Below, in pieces: positions 1 to 9,580 of a stretch of DNA of 64,000 bases (within the stretch, counting starts at the first letter, position 1; every line of letters begins with the position of its first letter). Source of the DNA: Vibrio sp. JC009. Its GTDB lineage: Bacteria; Pseudomonadota; Gammaproteobacteria; Enterobacterales; Vibrionaceae. The stretch spans positions 2,976,001-3,040,000 of the forward strand of contig NZ_CP092106.1 in NCBI RefSeq assembly GCF_029016485.1, written 5' to 3'. Under the pieces are notes generated by a model. That model had not been told where the DNA came from and did not search any database. It saw only the letters and a list, made by a program, of their open reading frames with translations. Made by a program: the position numbers and the translations under genes.

Positions 1-379
1 TGTGTTTACTCACAGTGGCTTCCGAGTCAACTATCTGAGGCATACCGCTAAGGCTAATGACCTTCTTTTTCAGTCTTATCTTGGCCTTTTGATAACTAAT
101 ATCCAGCGACATATGATGGCGGATCTTTTCAAGATCTTTATGGCTCAAAAACTGCTTCTGCTGAAATTCAGAAAAAAGACTTCGTTTTTCCCTTTCCTCC
201 CATTCCAGAAACCATTTCAGGTGCTCTAAGTGATTCTCTATCGTGGAAGCTTGTATGTTAGCCGGACGGAGTTTTACTGTATTCCAAAGCGTTGAATAAA
301 AATGAGGCATACCGTTTTCTTCTTCAAGAAACACATAACGCTCACCTTCAGAAAACCTCACTTTCTTCAGTTTCAGCAT
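1..379 (-). CDS. Tyrosine-recombinase/integrase-like protein, N-terminal part (runs off window)
   Basis: An open frame starts at an ATG (complement of 377-379) and stays open to the window edge, giving about 126 residues that begin MLKLKKVRFSEGERYVFLEE. The segment with LWNTVKLRP, then STIENHL, LKWFLEW and a lysine-rich helix resembles the SAM-like N-terminal (core-binding) domain of island-type tyrosine recombinases. The catalytic domain with the R-H-R-Y residues would lie beyond position 1, so the family call is inferred from the N-terminal pattern only. It lies downstream of ssb on the same strand, separated by the ssb terminator, which fits an integrated island whose outermost gene is the integrase. 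It could also be another helix-rich DNA-binding protein. Confidence 0.5.
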   Translation of the reverse strand, partial: MLKLKKVRFSEGERYVFLEEENGMPHFYSTLWNTVKLRPANIQASTIENHLEHLKWFLEWEEREKRSLFSEFQQKQFLSHKDLEKIRHHMSLDISYQKAKIRLKKKVISLSGMPQIVDSEATVSKH

Positions 380-460
380 CTAAATACTCACTTTTATTTT
401 TACTCTTTCAATACATAAAGTATTGAACTAAAAACCAAAAACGCAAGTAAAGCTGTAAAA

Positions 461-490
461 AATAAAAAACCCAGCAATTACGCTGGGTTA
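461..490 (-). terminator. ssb terminator
   Basis: On the minus strand the arms AACCCAGC and GCTGGGTT close a 6-nt loop and are followed by a T-rich tract, just after the ssb stop. It separates ssb from the integrase-like gene. Confidence 0.75.
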
Positions 491-536
491 GTAACTATAT
501 TCTCGTTTATTTTTACATTACTGAAAAAAACGTAAT

Positions 537-1082
537 CTAGAACGGAATGTCGTCATCAAAGTCCATTGGTGGCTCATTGTATTGCGGCTGCGCCTGTTGT
601 GGTGCTTGCTGCGGAGCAGGTTGATGCGCAGGCTGTTGCTGTTGCATTGGCTGCTGCTGAACCGGCTGCTGAGGCTGTCCCCAACCGCCCTGCTGCTGAC
701 CGCCACCCATAGGTGCGCCCTGACCCTGGCCACGACCGCCAAGCATCTGCATTGTGCCGTTAAAGCCCTGAACTACAACTTCTGTTGTATATCTGTCCTG
801 GCCGCTCTGATCCTGCCACTTACGAGTCTGTAGCTGACCTTCAATATATACCTGTGAGCCTTTACGCAGATATTCACCCGCTACTTCAGCCAGTTTTCCG
901 AACAGAGCCACTCTGTGCCACTCTGTTTTCTCACGCTGTTCACCTGTTGCTTTATCACGCCAGGTTTCAGAAGTTGCTACTGTAATATTTGCCACAGCAC
1001 CGCCGCTTGGCATATAGCGAACTTCAGGGTCTCCCCCAAGGTTGCCTACTAAAATTACTTTGTTTACTCCACGGCTTGCCAT
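537..1082 (-). CDS. ssb: Single-stranded DNA-binding protein SSB
   Basis: SSB coats single-stranded DNA as a homotetramer during replication, repair and recombination and recruits partner enzymes through its acidic tip. The 181-residue product has the OB-fold core in about residues 1-110, starting [21 protein letters not shown] glutamine/glycine/proline-rich linker follows (about 115-170), and the protein ends in the conserved partner-binding tip MDFDDDIPF. Length and layout match gammaproteobacterial SSB. In E. coli ssb is divergent from uvrA; here qstR and galU lie between them. I see no perfect LexA box (CTGT-N8-ACAG) in its upstream region. It ends at a hairpin terminator. Confidence 0.97.
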   Translation of the reverse strand: MASRGVNKVILVGNLGGDPEVRYMPSGGAVANITVATSETWRDKATGEQREKTEWHRVALFGKLAEVAGEYLRKGSQVYIEGQLQTRKWQDQSGQDRYTTEVVVQGFNGTMQMLGGRGQGQGAPMGGGQQQGGWGQPQQPVQQQPMQQQQPAHQPAPQQAPQQAQPQYNEPPMDFDDDIPF

Positions 1083-1405
1083 GTTCTGCTCCGTTTAGTC
1101 CGAAAATCTATAAATATCGTTAAGGGGGGCAAGGATAGCACGTAACAATCTAAGCTCAAATCATCAAGCAGACAGAATTACACTGTTTTTTATTACCCGC
1201 TGTTTTTAAACAACTTATTGCATCAACGAATCTGCCTTCTTTTGCGATAAGCCAGATAAGTTTTCCATTGATGTTTTTATAAGTTACTTATGAAAAAGGG
1301 AAGTCAAACGCAAAACTAAGCCCCAAACCCATTCACTTATAACATTGCGGCTTATACACATTTAGTATGCATTCTGTTGGCAATGATTCAGCAAGGAGGG
1401 GTCGA
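1083..1405. other. Intergenic region between divergent ssb and qstR
   Basis: 323 bp that should hold both promoters. The CTGT at 1174 continues with TTTTTATTACCC and the CTGT at 1200 ends in AACT, so neither is a proper LexA box. A TTTTGCGAT at 1240-1248 resembles the left half of a TfoX/Sxy-dependent CRP-S site (TGCGA-N6-TCGCA), but the right half (AGATA) does not match. A T/A-rich tract lies just before the qstR ribosome-binding site. I recognise no RNA gene here. Confidence 0.4.
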
Positions 1406-2041
1406 ATGCTCAATGAATCGCATCTGTTTTATATTGAACCGGACAATGGAGAAGCTCATTTTCCTGCCTTAAAACAGTTAGAACAATTACAGTATGCACC
1501 AGCAAGAATACCTTTTAGCGAACTGCCACCACTCTTATCTTCCGAAGTCGTCAATTATATTATTATCGAATTCAACATGGCGCTTCACAGCATCCCGTTT
1601 TTGGAAAACACCCTGCCCAACCCGAACATCTGCCATACCATCGTTTACAACGCACCGGACAGAATAGTCACATCCGAACTGATCAAGCTGGGGCATATAA
1701 AAGGCTACTTTTGTACCCATGATAGTGAACCTGACCTTCTGTCCGGTGTTCAGTCCATTCTGGAGGGAGACTATTCGCTGTCTGATAAGATTTCATGCCA
1801 GCTTCTGAGCTACTATCAATCCGTAGTGCTAAGGCACACAGAACCGCACTTTATCAACCTGACCAAAAGAGAAATCGAAGTGCTTCAGTCACTGAAAGCC
1901 GGCATGTCTAACAACCGGCTTGCCGATGAACTCTATGTCAGCGAACACACAGTGAAGTCTCATCTTTATAAAATATTTAAAAAATTAGGAGTAAGAAGCC
2001 GGAATCAGGCAATCGTCTGGGCACACAAATTTCTGCCCTGA
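1406..2041 (+). CDS. qstR: LuxR/CsgD-type regulator QstR
   Basis: A 211-residue transcription factor with a degenerate receiver-like N-terminal half (about 1-135) and a C-terminal LuxR-type helix-turn-helix (about 148-208, LTKREIEVLQSLKAGMSNNR, then SEHTVKSHLYKIFKKLGVRSR). The position between ssb and galU is that of V. cholerae QstR (VC0396), which joins HapR quorum sensing and TfoX/chitin input to switch on DNA-uptake and type VI secretion genes. The start chosen is the ATG after a strong AAGGAGGGG (1393-1401); an in-frame ATG 39 bp upstream has no such site. VpsT/CsgD paralogues are the alternative, but the locus argues for QstR. It may control the hcp gene at 61179. Confidence 0.85.
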   Translation: MLNESHLFYIEPDNGEAHFPALKQLEQLQYAPARIPFSELPPLLSSEVVNYIIIEFNMALHSIPFLENTLPNPNICHTIVYNAPDRIVTSELIKLGHIKGYFCTHDSEPDLLSGVQSILEGDYSLSDKISCQLLSYYQSVVLRHTEPHFINLTKREIEVLQSLKAGMSNNRLADELYVSEHTVKSHLYKIFKKLGVRSRNQAIVWAHKFLP

Positions 2042-2145
2042 TGAAAAATTGACGGCATTATGAGAAATGTAACATTGCCATGGCATAAATATATGATAAT
2101 GTTCCTTCCCAAATGGTCGTCAACATGAATTACAAAGGCTTAAAC

Positions 2146-3021
2146 ATGATCAGAAAGTGTCTTTTCCCTGCAGCTGGCTACGGAACCCGTTTCCTTCCTG
2201 CGACTAAATCCATGCCTAAAGAGATGATGCCTGTGGTGAACAAGCCACTTATCGAGTATGGCGTTGAAGAGGCTATCGAAGCCGGCCTTGACGGTATCGG
2301 CATTGTGACCGGACGAGGAAAGAACTCTCTGTTTGACCACTTTGATATCAACTATGAGCTGGAACACCAGATTAGCGGCACTAACAAAGAAAACCTGCTG
2401 GTTGATGTTCGCCGTATTATGAACTCTGCGCACTTCACCTATATCCGCCAGAGAGAAATGAAGGGCTTAGGTCACGCCATTCTGATGGGACGTGAGCTTG
2501 TTGGTGACGAACCTTTTGCTGTAGTACTGGCTGATGACCTTTGTGTGAACCAGGAAGGTGACGGCGTACTTGCGCAGATGGTTGCTCTGTACAAACAGTT
2601 CCGCTGCTCCATTGTTGCCGTTCAGGAAGTACCTGAAGATGAGACTGAAAAGTACGGTGTTATCTCGGGTGAAATGATTAAAGATGATATCTACCGCGTA
2701 GACGACATGGTGGAAAAGCCAGAGAAAGGCACAGCACCAAGTAACCTTGCTATTATCGGCCGCTATATCCTGACTCCGGATATCTTTGAGCTTATCGAAA
2801 ACACAGAGCCTGGCAAGGGTGGCGAGATTCAGATCACTGACGCCCTGCTAAAACAGGCTAAGTCAGGCTGTGTACTGGCTTACAAATTTAAAGGTCAGCG
2901 CTTTGACTGTGGTAGCGTTGAAGGCTATATCGAAGCGACAAACTTCTGCTACGAAAATATCTACAAACAGGATAAGAAAAAGCAGGAGCTGGATAAGCAC
3001 TCTACAGTGAAAGAAAAGTAA
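2146..3021 (+). CDS. galU: UTP-glucose-1-phosphate uridylyltransferase GalU
   Basis: Makes UDP-glucose from UTP and glucose-1-phosphate for LPS, capsule, exopolysaccharide and galactose metabolism in the cytoplasm. The 291-residue protein carries the nucleotidyltransferase signature near its start (FPAAGYGTRFLPATKSMPKE) and the ADDLC metal-binding region near residue 130. The start MIRKCLFPAAG matches the family; an in-frame ATG 33 bp upstream would add an atypical extension. Weak AAAGG upstream. A hairpin terminator follows, so uvrA is transcribed separately. Confidence 0.96.
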   Translation: MIRKCLFPAAGYGTRFLPATKSMPKEMMPVVNKPLIEYGVEEAIEAGLDGIGIVTGRGKNSLFDHFDINYELEHQISGTNKENLLVDVRRIMNSAHFTYIRQREMKGLGHAILMGRELVGDEPFAVVLADDLCVNQEGDGVLAQMVALYKQFRCSIVAVQEVPEDETEKYGVISGEMIKDDIYRVDDMVEKPEKGTAPSNLAIIGRYILTPDIFELIENTEPGKGGEIQITDALLKQAKSGCVLAYKFKGQRFDCGSVEGYIEATNFCYENIYKQDKKKQELDKHSTVKEK

Positions 3022-3045
3022 TCTTCTTCAGCCTGTTACCCATAG

Positions 3046-3079
3046 AAAATCCCGGATAATCTCCGGGATTTTCAGTTTT
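3046..3079 (+). terminator. galU terminator
   Basis: AAAATCCCGG (3046-3055) and CCGGGATTTT (3063-3072) form a 10-bp stem with a 7-nt loop, followed by CAGTTTTG. Confidence 0.85.
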
Positions 3080-3085
3080 GAACAA

Positions 3086-3101
3086 CTGTTTTTTTATACA
3101 G
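3086..3101 (+). promoter_or_regulatory. LexA (SOS) box upstream of uvrA
   Basis: CTGTTTTTTTATACAG fits the consensus CTGT-N8-ACAG exactly in both conserved half-sites. It lies 69 bp before the uvrA start, after the galU terminator. It implies SOS induction of uvrA from its own promoter. Confidence 0.9.
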
Positions 3102-3170
3102 TATTTCTTTGCTCTTTTTTCAAGCTATGCGATACTTGTCAGATTAGAAGTAAAGCAGCAGGCTCACAAA

Positions 3171-6014
3171 ATGGAACAAATCGAAGTCAGAGGCGCTCGC
3201 ACGCATAACCTCAAAAATATCAATCTGACCATTCCCCGCGATAAACTTACTGTTATTACCGGCCTGTCCGGCTCAGGTAAGTCTTCACTGGCATTCGACA
3301 CACTCTACGCTGAAGGTCAGCGTCGTTATGTAGAGTCTCTGTCAGCCTACGCCAGACAGTTTTTATCCCTGATGGAAAAGCCTGATGTTGACCATATTGA
3401 AGGTCTGTCTCCGGCGATTTCCATTGAACAAAAATCCACATCGCACAACCCGAGATCGACCGTAGGTACCATTACCGAGGTTTACGATTATCTTCGTCTG
3501 CTCTACGCCCGCGTAGGTGAACCAAGATGTCCGAACCACAATGTCCCTCTTGCTGCCCAGACCATCAGCCAGATGGTCGACAAAGTGCTGGAACTGCCTG
3601 TGGGTTCAAAAATGATGCTCTTAGCTCCTATCATCAAGGAGCGTAAAGGTGAGCACGTAAAAACTCTGGAAAACCTGGCCGCTCAGGGCTTTATCCGCGC
3701 CCGGATAGACGGAGAGATCTGCGACCTGACCGATCCACCGACTCTGGAGCTGCATAAAAAGCACACCATTGAAGTAGTGGTAGACCGCTTTAAGGTACGT
3801 GAAGATCTACAGCAAAGACTGGCCGAGTCCTTTGAAACTGCCATTGAGCTTTCAGGTGGTATCGCTGCGGTATGCTGGATGGACGAAAAAGAAAACGAAG
3901 ATATTATTTTCTCGGCAAACTTTGCCTGTCCGCACTGTGGCTACAGTATGCAGGAGCTGGAACCAAGACTCTTCTCCTTCAACAACCCGGCAGGTGCCTG
4001 CCCGACCTGTGACGGCTTAGGGGTGCAGCAGTATTTTGACCCTGAGCGAATCATAGTGGATGAAAACCTGAGTATCGCCGAAGGTGCCATCAAAGGCTGG
4101 GATCAGAAGAACTACTACTATTTCCAGATGCTCACCTCTCTGGCAGAGCACTATGGTTTTGATCTTTATGCTCCCTACAAGTCCCTGGCCAACAAGGCGA
4201 AAGAGATCATCTTAAAAGGATCCGGCAGAACAGAGGTTGAGTTTAAGTATATTAATGACCGGGGCGACATCAGGGTAAAGCGCCATCCTTTTGAAGGGAT
4301 ACTGAATACACTTGAGCGCCGCTACAGAGATACAGAATCCAACGCAGTGCGTGAAGATCTGGTGAAATATATTTCAACCAGAACCTGTGCGACCTGCGAT
4401 GGCACCCGTCTGCGTACAGAAGCGAGAAACGTATTTATCGGTGAAACCGCGCTGCCGCAGATCGTTGAGATGAGCATCAGCGAAGCCATGTCTTTCTTCC
4501 AGAGCCTGGAACTGACTGGCCAGAAAGCGCAGATCGCTGAAAAAGTCATGAAAGAGATCAACGACCGGCTGCATTTCCTGGTCAATGTTGGGCTTAACTA
4601 CCTTAACCTGTCGCGCAGTGCTGAAACCCTTTCCGGTGGTGAAGCGCAGCGTATCAGACTGGCAAGCCAGATTGGTGCAGGGCTGGTTGGCGTAATGTAT
4701 GTTCTGGATGAGCCCTCTATCGGCCTCCACCAGCGGGATAATGAAAGACTGCTGAAAACCCTGACTCACCTGCGCGATCTGGGCAACACAGTTCTGGTGG
4801 TTGAACACGATGAAGATGCTATCCGCACCGCAGACCATGTGATCGATATCGGCCCGGGAGCCGGTGTACACGGTGGTGAAGTGGTCGCTCAGGGCACCAT
4901 GGATGAGATTATTGAAAACACCAATTCACTGACAGGACAGTATCTGAGTGGTGAAAAGGCCATTATTGTACCGCAGCAGAGAACGCCAAGGGATCCGGCA
5001 AAAACCGTTGAACTCATCGGCGCAACCGGTAATAACCTGAAAAGCGTGGACCTTTCACTTCCGGTGGGGCTGTTCAGCTGTATTACCGGTGTATCCGGCT
5101 CAGGTAAATCCACACTGATCAACGATACTTTCTTTAAGATCGCCCATACCCAGCTGAATGGCGCAACCACGGCAGAAGCGGCACCGTATAAGAAGATCAA
5201 AGGGCTTGAGCACTTTGACAAGGTGATCGATATTGACCAGAGCCCGATAGGCAGAACCCCGCGTTCTAACCCGGCAACCTATACCGGGATCTTTACACCG
5301 ATTCGTGAACTCTTTGCCGGTACCCAGGAGTCCAGATCCCGTGGCTACAAACCGGGAAGATTCAGCTTTAATGTCAGAGGCGGACGCTGCGAAGCCTGTC
5401 AGGGCGACGGTGTGATTAAAGTGGAAATGCACTTCCTGCCCGATGTGTATGTTCCCTGCGATTCTTGTAAAGGCAAGCGCTATAACCGCGAAACACTGGA
5501 AGTGAAATATAAAGGCAAGTCCATCGATGAAGTGCTGGAGATGACGGTTGAAGATGCCAGAGAGTTCTTCGATCCGGTTCCGGTTATCGCCAGAAAGCTG
5601 CAGACTCTGATGGATGTTGGTCTTTCCTATATTCGTCTGGGACAGGCTGCAACCACCTTGTCCGGTGGTGAAGCGCAAAGGGTAAAACTGGCCAGAGAGC
5701 TTTCCAAAAGAGATACAGGTAAAACCCTGTATATCCTTGATGAGCCGACCACAGGTCTGCACTTCCACGATATACAGCAACTGCTGACGGTACTTCACAG
5801 GCTAAGAGATCACGGAAACACGGTTGTGGTTATTGAACACAATCTGGATGTAATCAAAACGGCAGACTGGATCGTCGATCTGGGACCTGAAGGCGGTGAA
5901 GGCGGTGGTGAAATCATTGCAGAAGGCACACCGGAAGAGGTGGCTCTTGTGGATGGCTCGCACACTGCCCGCTTCCTAAAGCCTATGTTGACAGAGAAAA
6001 AAAAGGTAAAGTAG
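3171..6014 (+). CDS. uvrA: Excinuclease ABC subunit A (UvrA)
   Basis: DNA-damage recognition ATPase of nucleotide excision repair; the dimer loads UvrB at lesions. The 947-residue protein has two ABC modules. The Walker A motifs are GLSGSGKSS near residue 31 and GVSGSGKST near 640, and each module has an LSGGEAQR signature. Zinc modules show as CPHCGY...CPTCDGLG (about 250-285) and CEACQGDG...[10 protein letters not shown] (about 740-770). The start [14 protein letters not shown] is the family start; the frame is open a further 93 bp upstream but that stretch includes the LexA box. pglL follows after 34 bp with no terminator seen. Confidence 0.97.
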   Translation: MEQIEVRGARTHNLKNINLTIPRDKLTVITGLSGSGKSSLAFDTLYAEGQRRYVESLSAYARQFLSLMEKPDVDHIEGLSPAISIEQKSTSHNPRSTVGTITEVYDYLRLLYARVGEPRCPNHNVPLAAQTISQMVDKVLELPVGSKMMLLAPIIKERKGEHVKTLENLAAQGFIRARIDGEICDLTDPPTLELHKKHTIEVVVDRFKVREDLQQRLAESFETAIELSGGIAAVCWMDEKENEDIIFSANFACPHCGYSMQELEPRLFSFNNPAGACPTCDGLGVQQYFDPERIIVDENLSIAEGAIKGWDQKNYYYFQMLTSLAEHYGFDLYAPYKSLANKAKEIILKGSGRTEVEFKYINDRGDIRVKRHPFEGILNTLERRYRDTESNAVREDLVKYISTRTCATCDGTRLRTEARNVFIGETALPQIVEMSISEAMSFFQSLELTGQKAQIAEKVMKEINDRLHFLVNVGLNYLNLSRSAETLSGGEAQRIRLASQIGAGLVGVMYVLDEPSIGLHQRDNERLLKTLTHLRDLGNTVLVVEHDEDAIRTADHVIDIGPGAGVHGGEVVAQGTMDEIIENTNSLTGQYLSGEKAIIVPQQRTPRDPAKTVELIGATGNNLKSVDLSLPVGLFSCITGVSGSGKSTLINDTFFKIAHTQLNGATTAEAAPYKKIKGLEHFDKVIDIDQSPIGRTPRSNPATYTGIFTPIRELFAGTQESRSRGYKPGRFSFNVRGGRCEACQGDGVIKVEMHFLPDVYVPCDSCKGKRYNRETLEVKYKGKSIDEVLEMTVEDAREFFDPVPVIARKLQTLMDVGLSYIRLGQAATTLSGGEAQRVKLARELSKRDTGKTLYILDEPTTGLHFHDIQQLLTVLHRLRDHGNTVVVIEHNLDVIKTADWIVDLGPEGGEGGGEIIAEGTPEEVALVDGSHTARFLKPMLTEKKKVK

Positions 6015-6048
6015 TGACTTAGCCCAGTAACAAAGGACTTTTTACCCC

Positions 6049-7824
6049 ATGGCAATTGTTCACCTCAGTGGAACGAAACTGGCCCCTCAGGGAGTCAAAG
6101 CTCCGTTAAACCGACGCTTTATGTACGCGATGGGATTTACTTTTGTTATTGCTATGCACTTTTTTATGCCTAATCCGGGTGGTGCCGGATTAGCGATCTC
6201 CTTCAACAACACCACCTGGATTGCAATCAGCATCGCCATCGGCATCGGCCTGTATCAGACAGGCCGCAATATGTCGTTCCGCTATACCAAGCTGACGCTG
6301 GCTCTTCTGATCAGTTGTGCAATTATGACGCTTCCGGTTCTGTATACCAACGCTTCACCTGACAATAGCACCGGCCGGCTTCTCGGTTTATGGGCTGGCT
6401 GGCTTCTGTTTTTTACCTTCCAGCAATTTTCACTCAGCAACCAGCATAAGCAGAGGCTGCTCTGGTTTATTGTGGTCGCCGTAGTGATTGAAGCCCTGTT
6501 CGGTTATGTACAATATTTCTTGCTGGAAAAAGGAAACCTGCTAGGTTTCAACCCAGAACTGTCCCGCCCCTACGGGATATTCCAGCAGCCCAATGTCATG
6601 GCCAGTTTCCTGGCCACAGGACTGGTGCTATCCGGATACCTTCTTGCCCGGCAGCAGCAGAAGTACGGACAGAAATTATCAAGAACATCCCTGCTTTATC
6701 TGATGCCGCTGATCACCTCTCCACTACTGATTCTGCTGGCATCAAGAACAGGCTGGCTTGGCGCCGGCCTTGGCGTTCTGTGTATGATTCGCTACCTGTA
6801 CCGCTTTTCAACCACAAAACGACTTACCGGCTGGATTGCTTCCGTTGCCGCGGGAGTCGGACTGGGCGTTATAATTGGCTTTACCTCCGGAGGTGGCGAG
6901 CAGATCACTAACAAGGTCTCTTTTGACAGCCCCCGGCAGTTCACCTTCCCGCAGACTGTGGATATGTTTATCGAGAAGCCCTTTACCGGTTACGGCTACG
7001 GGCGCTTTGAACCTGAATACATTCTGTATACTGCCAGACAACATCAGTTAAATTCCAGTTACCCTGCCGGGTACCCTTCAATGGACCATCCGCATAACGA
7101 GTTGCTTTACTGGGCGGTTGAAGGTGGTATTGTCCCTCTGCTTGGTATTTCTCTGGCGGTCATTTTTGTCCTGGCTAAACTGCTCTCGGTCAGAAAAGGA
7201 ACCCGGCTAGCTATATTTGGCCTGTTCCTGCCAATACTCATTCACAGTCAGCTGGAATATCCGTTTTATCATTCAGCTATTCACTGGATTTCATTTGTCA
7301 TCTTTCTGTTCTGGCTGGATCAACGGGGAGCCAGATACAAGACCTACAACTTTACCCGCTTCACCCGCTTTAATTTCCGGATAACCAGCCTGCTTCTTCC
7401 GATAATTGCAAGCAGCTTCCTGATCACCAATCTGCATACTAATTATGTTCTGACCCAGTTTGAAAAGCCGGGCTCAAGGGACCCGGATATTCTGGAGCAG
7501 GTAACCAATGCAGGGATCTGGAAGCACAGATTTGACTGGGATATCTACAGCACTTATCTGAATATAGGGCTTTACAGAAATGAACCCTCTTTGATCAAGC
7601 CGTATATTCAGTGGTCACTTGATGTTATTCAGCAGGTACCCCGCCCTGCACTTTACAGCAATCTGATCCTGGCTTATCAGGGAATCGGTGAGCATAGTAA
7701 AGCAGAACAGATCAGAGCCGAGGCAAAATTCCTGTTCCCTGAAATCGATTTTTCCAATGTGGCAATAAAAGTGCTGGTTGCTGATGATAAGATGCAGGGA
7801 TTATCGGATCCAGATGACCGATAG
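6049..7824 (+). CDS. pglL: PglL-family protein O-oligosaccharyltransferase
   Basis: Polytopic inner-membrane enzyme of the Wzy/WaaL/PglL group that moves undecaprenyl-linked glycans to serines of periplasmic or pilin-like proteins. The 591-residue product has about ten to twelve hydrophobic segments. A large periplasmic loop (about 290-360) contains DHPHNELLYWAVEGG, the HPHNE motif typical of PglL/Wzy_C enzymes, and a soluble C-terminal tail (about 470-591) follows. V. cholerae has a PglL at the same place after uvrA (VC0393, reported active in E. coli). No pilin or glycan-synthesis gene is adjacent, so the substrate cannot be read from context. An O-antigen ligase is the alternative, but the length and tail favour PglL. 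Confidence 0.85.
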   Translation: MAIVHLSGTKLAPQGVKAPLNRRFMYAMGFTFVIAMHFFMPNPGGAGLAISFNNTTWIAISIAIGIGLYQTGRNMSFRYTKLTLALLISCAIMTLPVLYTNASPDNSTGRLLGLWAGWLLFFTFQQFSLSNQHKQRLLWFIVVAVVIEALFGYVQYFLLEKGNLLGFNPELSRPYGIFQQPNVMASFLATGLVLSGYLLARQQQKYGQKLSRTSLLYLMPLITSPLLILLASRTGWLGAGLGVLCMIRYLYRFSTTKRLTGWIASVAAGVGLGVIIGFTSGGGEQITNKVSFDSPRQFTFPQTVDMFIEKPFTGYGYGRFEPEYILYTARQHQLNSSYPAGYPSMDHPHNELLYWAVEGGIVPLLGISLAVIFVLAKLLSVRKGTRLAIFGLFLPILIHSQLEYPFYHSAIHWISFVIFLFWLDQRGARYKTYNFTRFTRFNFRITSLLLPIIASSFLITNLHTNYVLTQFEKPGSRDPDILEQVTNAGIWKHRFDWDIYSTYLNIGLYRNEPSLIKPYIQWSLDVIQQVPRPALYSNLILAYQGIGEHSKAEQIRAEAKFLFPEIDFSNVAIKVLVADDKMQGLSDPDDR

Positions 7825-7931
7825 TCGGCCGGCTTAAAGCCTGGAGATAAAAGTTGATGAATTTTTTTTCACTAAACATTCATATTTCCAATTGACTTTC
7901 ATGGCTTAAAAACGTTCAATAAAAGGCAATA

Positions 7932-8099
7932 CAGAAGAGGAGCATTACCCAGGCAGGTGTTAAGTGGAGCCACAACTCCAAAACTTACCGCTGATGGGGA
8001 GTAATGCCGAGATGAATATTCATTGTTGGTGAATGTTTGTCGGTTAGTCAGGCTGAATCCTGCTAACTGTCACCAAACAAACTTGGTGAAGGGCTTCTG
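7932..8099 (+). promoter_or_regulatory. Lysine riboswitch (L box) upstream of lysC
   Basis: The leader shows the L-box order of elements: AGAGGAGCATTACCC at the 5' side, GGAGCCACAACTCC, GGGGAGTAATGCCGAGATG, GTCGGTTAGTCAGGCTGAATC, TGTCACCAAACAAACTTGG and a closing GAAGGGCTTCTGAGG. P1 pairs CAGAAG (7932-7937) with CTTCTG (8094-8099). The downstream CTCCTCT (8123-8129) can pair with AGAGGAG (7936-7942), a possible expression switch. Lysine binding would lower synthesis of the lysine-sensitive aspartokinase. Confidence 0.92.
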
Positions 8100-8212
8100 A
8101 GGTACGCATCCTACCTATGCATCTCCTCTGCTCTAAATGAATCTCTCTTCAAAATAATATCGCTAGAAAAAGTAGCACGTTTTTGTATCAAAGAAGTTTT
8201 GGGAGAAATGCC

Positions 8213-9568
8213 GTGAGCGCATTCAATGTAGCTAAGTTCGGTGGCACAAGTGTCGCCAATTTTGAAGCCATGAGCCGCTGTGCAGCTGTTGTCGAAAGTA
8301 ACCCGGCAACCAAGCTTGTCGTAAGCAGTGCCTGTTCCGGAGTCACCAACCTGCTGGTTGAACTGGCAAACGGTGTGCAGGAAGAAAACCGCCGCCAGGA
8401 GATCGTTAATCACCTGGAAAACATCCACTACAGCGTGATTGATCAGCTAAAAGAGCCGGAAGAGACCAGAGAAGCGATAGCATCCCTGCTGAAATCCGTT
8501 GCATCTGCTGGTGAAGCGGCCTCTTTCCAGGCAAGTGAAAAGCTGACTGACCATATCGTTGCCTATGGCGAACGTATGTCGACTCACATTCTGACTCAGA
8601 TTATGAAAGAGCGCGGAATGAAAGCCGCCCGCTTTAATATCCGCGATGTTATGCGCACAAACAGCGCCTTTGGTAAGGCTGAGCCACAGCTTGAAACCAT
8701 CTCTCAGCTTGCAAAAGAGCAGCTTGTTCCTTTGTGCCAGGCAAACGATGTGGTTATCACTCAAGGCTTTATTGGTTCCGACGAAGACGGAGCGACCACA
8801 ACATTTGGCCGTGGCGGCAGTGACTACAGCGCCGCTCTGATTGCAGAAGCGGTGGAAGCAAGTGGTCTTGAAATCTGGACAGATGTTCCGGGTATCTATA
8901 CCACTGACCCGCGTATCGCACCAAAAGCCTCTCCAATTCCGGAGATCAGCTTTAGCGAAGCCTCTGAAATGGCAAACTTCGGTGCAAAGATCCTGCACCC
9001 TTCTACACTGGTGCCAGCACTACGCCACAACATTCCGGTGTTTGTCGGCTCTTCAAAAGAGCCGGAAAAAGGCGGCACCTGGGTTCGTCAGGAAGCAGAC
9101 AGCTCACCACTATTCCGCGCAGTGGCGCTTCGCGGCAACCAGACGATGATCACGCTTCGCAGCGCAAATATGTTCCAGGCCTACGGCTTCCTGGCTGAAG
9201 TATTCCAGATTCTGGCTAAGCACAAAATCTCTGTGGATCTGATAACCACTTCAGAAATCAGTGTCTCTCTGACTCTGGATCAGACTAATACTGCCGGCGG
9301 CGCACCTCAGCTACCGGAAGAAGCACAAAAAGAGCTGGAAGCACTGTGTACCGTGGATGTTGAGCACGGACTGTCTCTTATTGCACTTATCGGTAATAAC
9401 ATGAGTCAAGCACGTGGCTACGCAAAACAGGTGTTTGGTACGCTGGAAGACTTTAACCTGAAAATGATCTGCTATGGCGCAAGTGCACATAACCTTTGCT
9501 TCCTGATTGAAGAGTCAGAGGCAAGAAGAGCGGTGCAGATGCTGCATGAAGAGCTGTTTGAAGATTAA
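8213..9568 (+). CDS. lysC: Lysine-sensitive aspartokinase III
   Basis: Phosphorylates aspartate in the first step toward lysine, diaminopimelate, threonine and methionine. The 451-residue protein starts with the kinase motif NVAKFGGTSVAN and has the FGRGGSDYSA nucleotide/substrate region near residue 205. C-terminal tandem ACT domains (about 305-450, from TMITLRSANM onward) provide allosteric control. There is no fused homoserine dehydrogenase, as expected for LysC rather than ThrA/MetL. The start is a GTG with GGGAG 7 bp upstream; an ATG at 8208 is out of frame. A lysine riboswitch lies in its leader. Confidence 0.95.
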   Translation: MSAFNVAKFGGTSVANFEAMSRCAAVVESNPATKLVVSSACSGVTNLLVELANGVQEENRRQEIVNHLENIHYSVIDQLKEPEETREAIASLLKSVASAGEAASFQASEKLTDHIVAYGERMSTHILTQIMKERGMKAARFNIRDVMRTNSAFGKAEPQLETISQLAKEQLVPLCQANDVVITQGFIGSDEDGATTTFGRGGSDYSAALIAEAVEASGLEIWTDVPGIYTTDPRIAPKASPIPEISFSEASEMANFGAKILHPSTLVPALRHNIPVFVGSSKEPEKGGTWVRQEADSSPLFRAVALRGNQTMITLRSANMFQAYGFLAEVFQILAKHKISVDLITTSEISVSLTLDQTNTAGGAPQLPEEAQKELEALCTVDVEHGLSLIALIGNNMSQARGYAKQVFGTLEDFNLKMICYGASAHNLCFLIEESEARRAVQMLHEELFED

Positions 9569-9580
9569 TCTTTCAGTCAG

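Noticed and set aside
1170..1215. LexA box upstream of ssb
   Set aside because: CTGT at 1174 and at 1200 lack the ACAG half at the required spacing.
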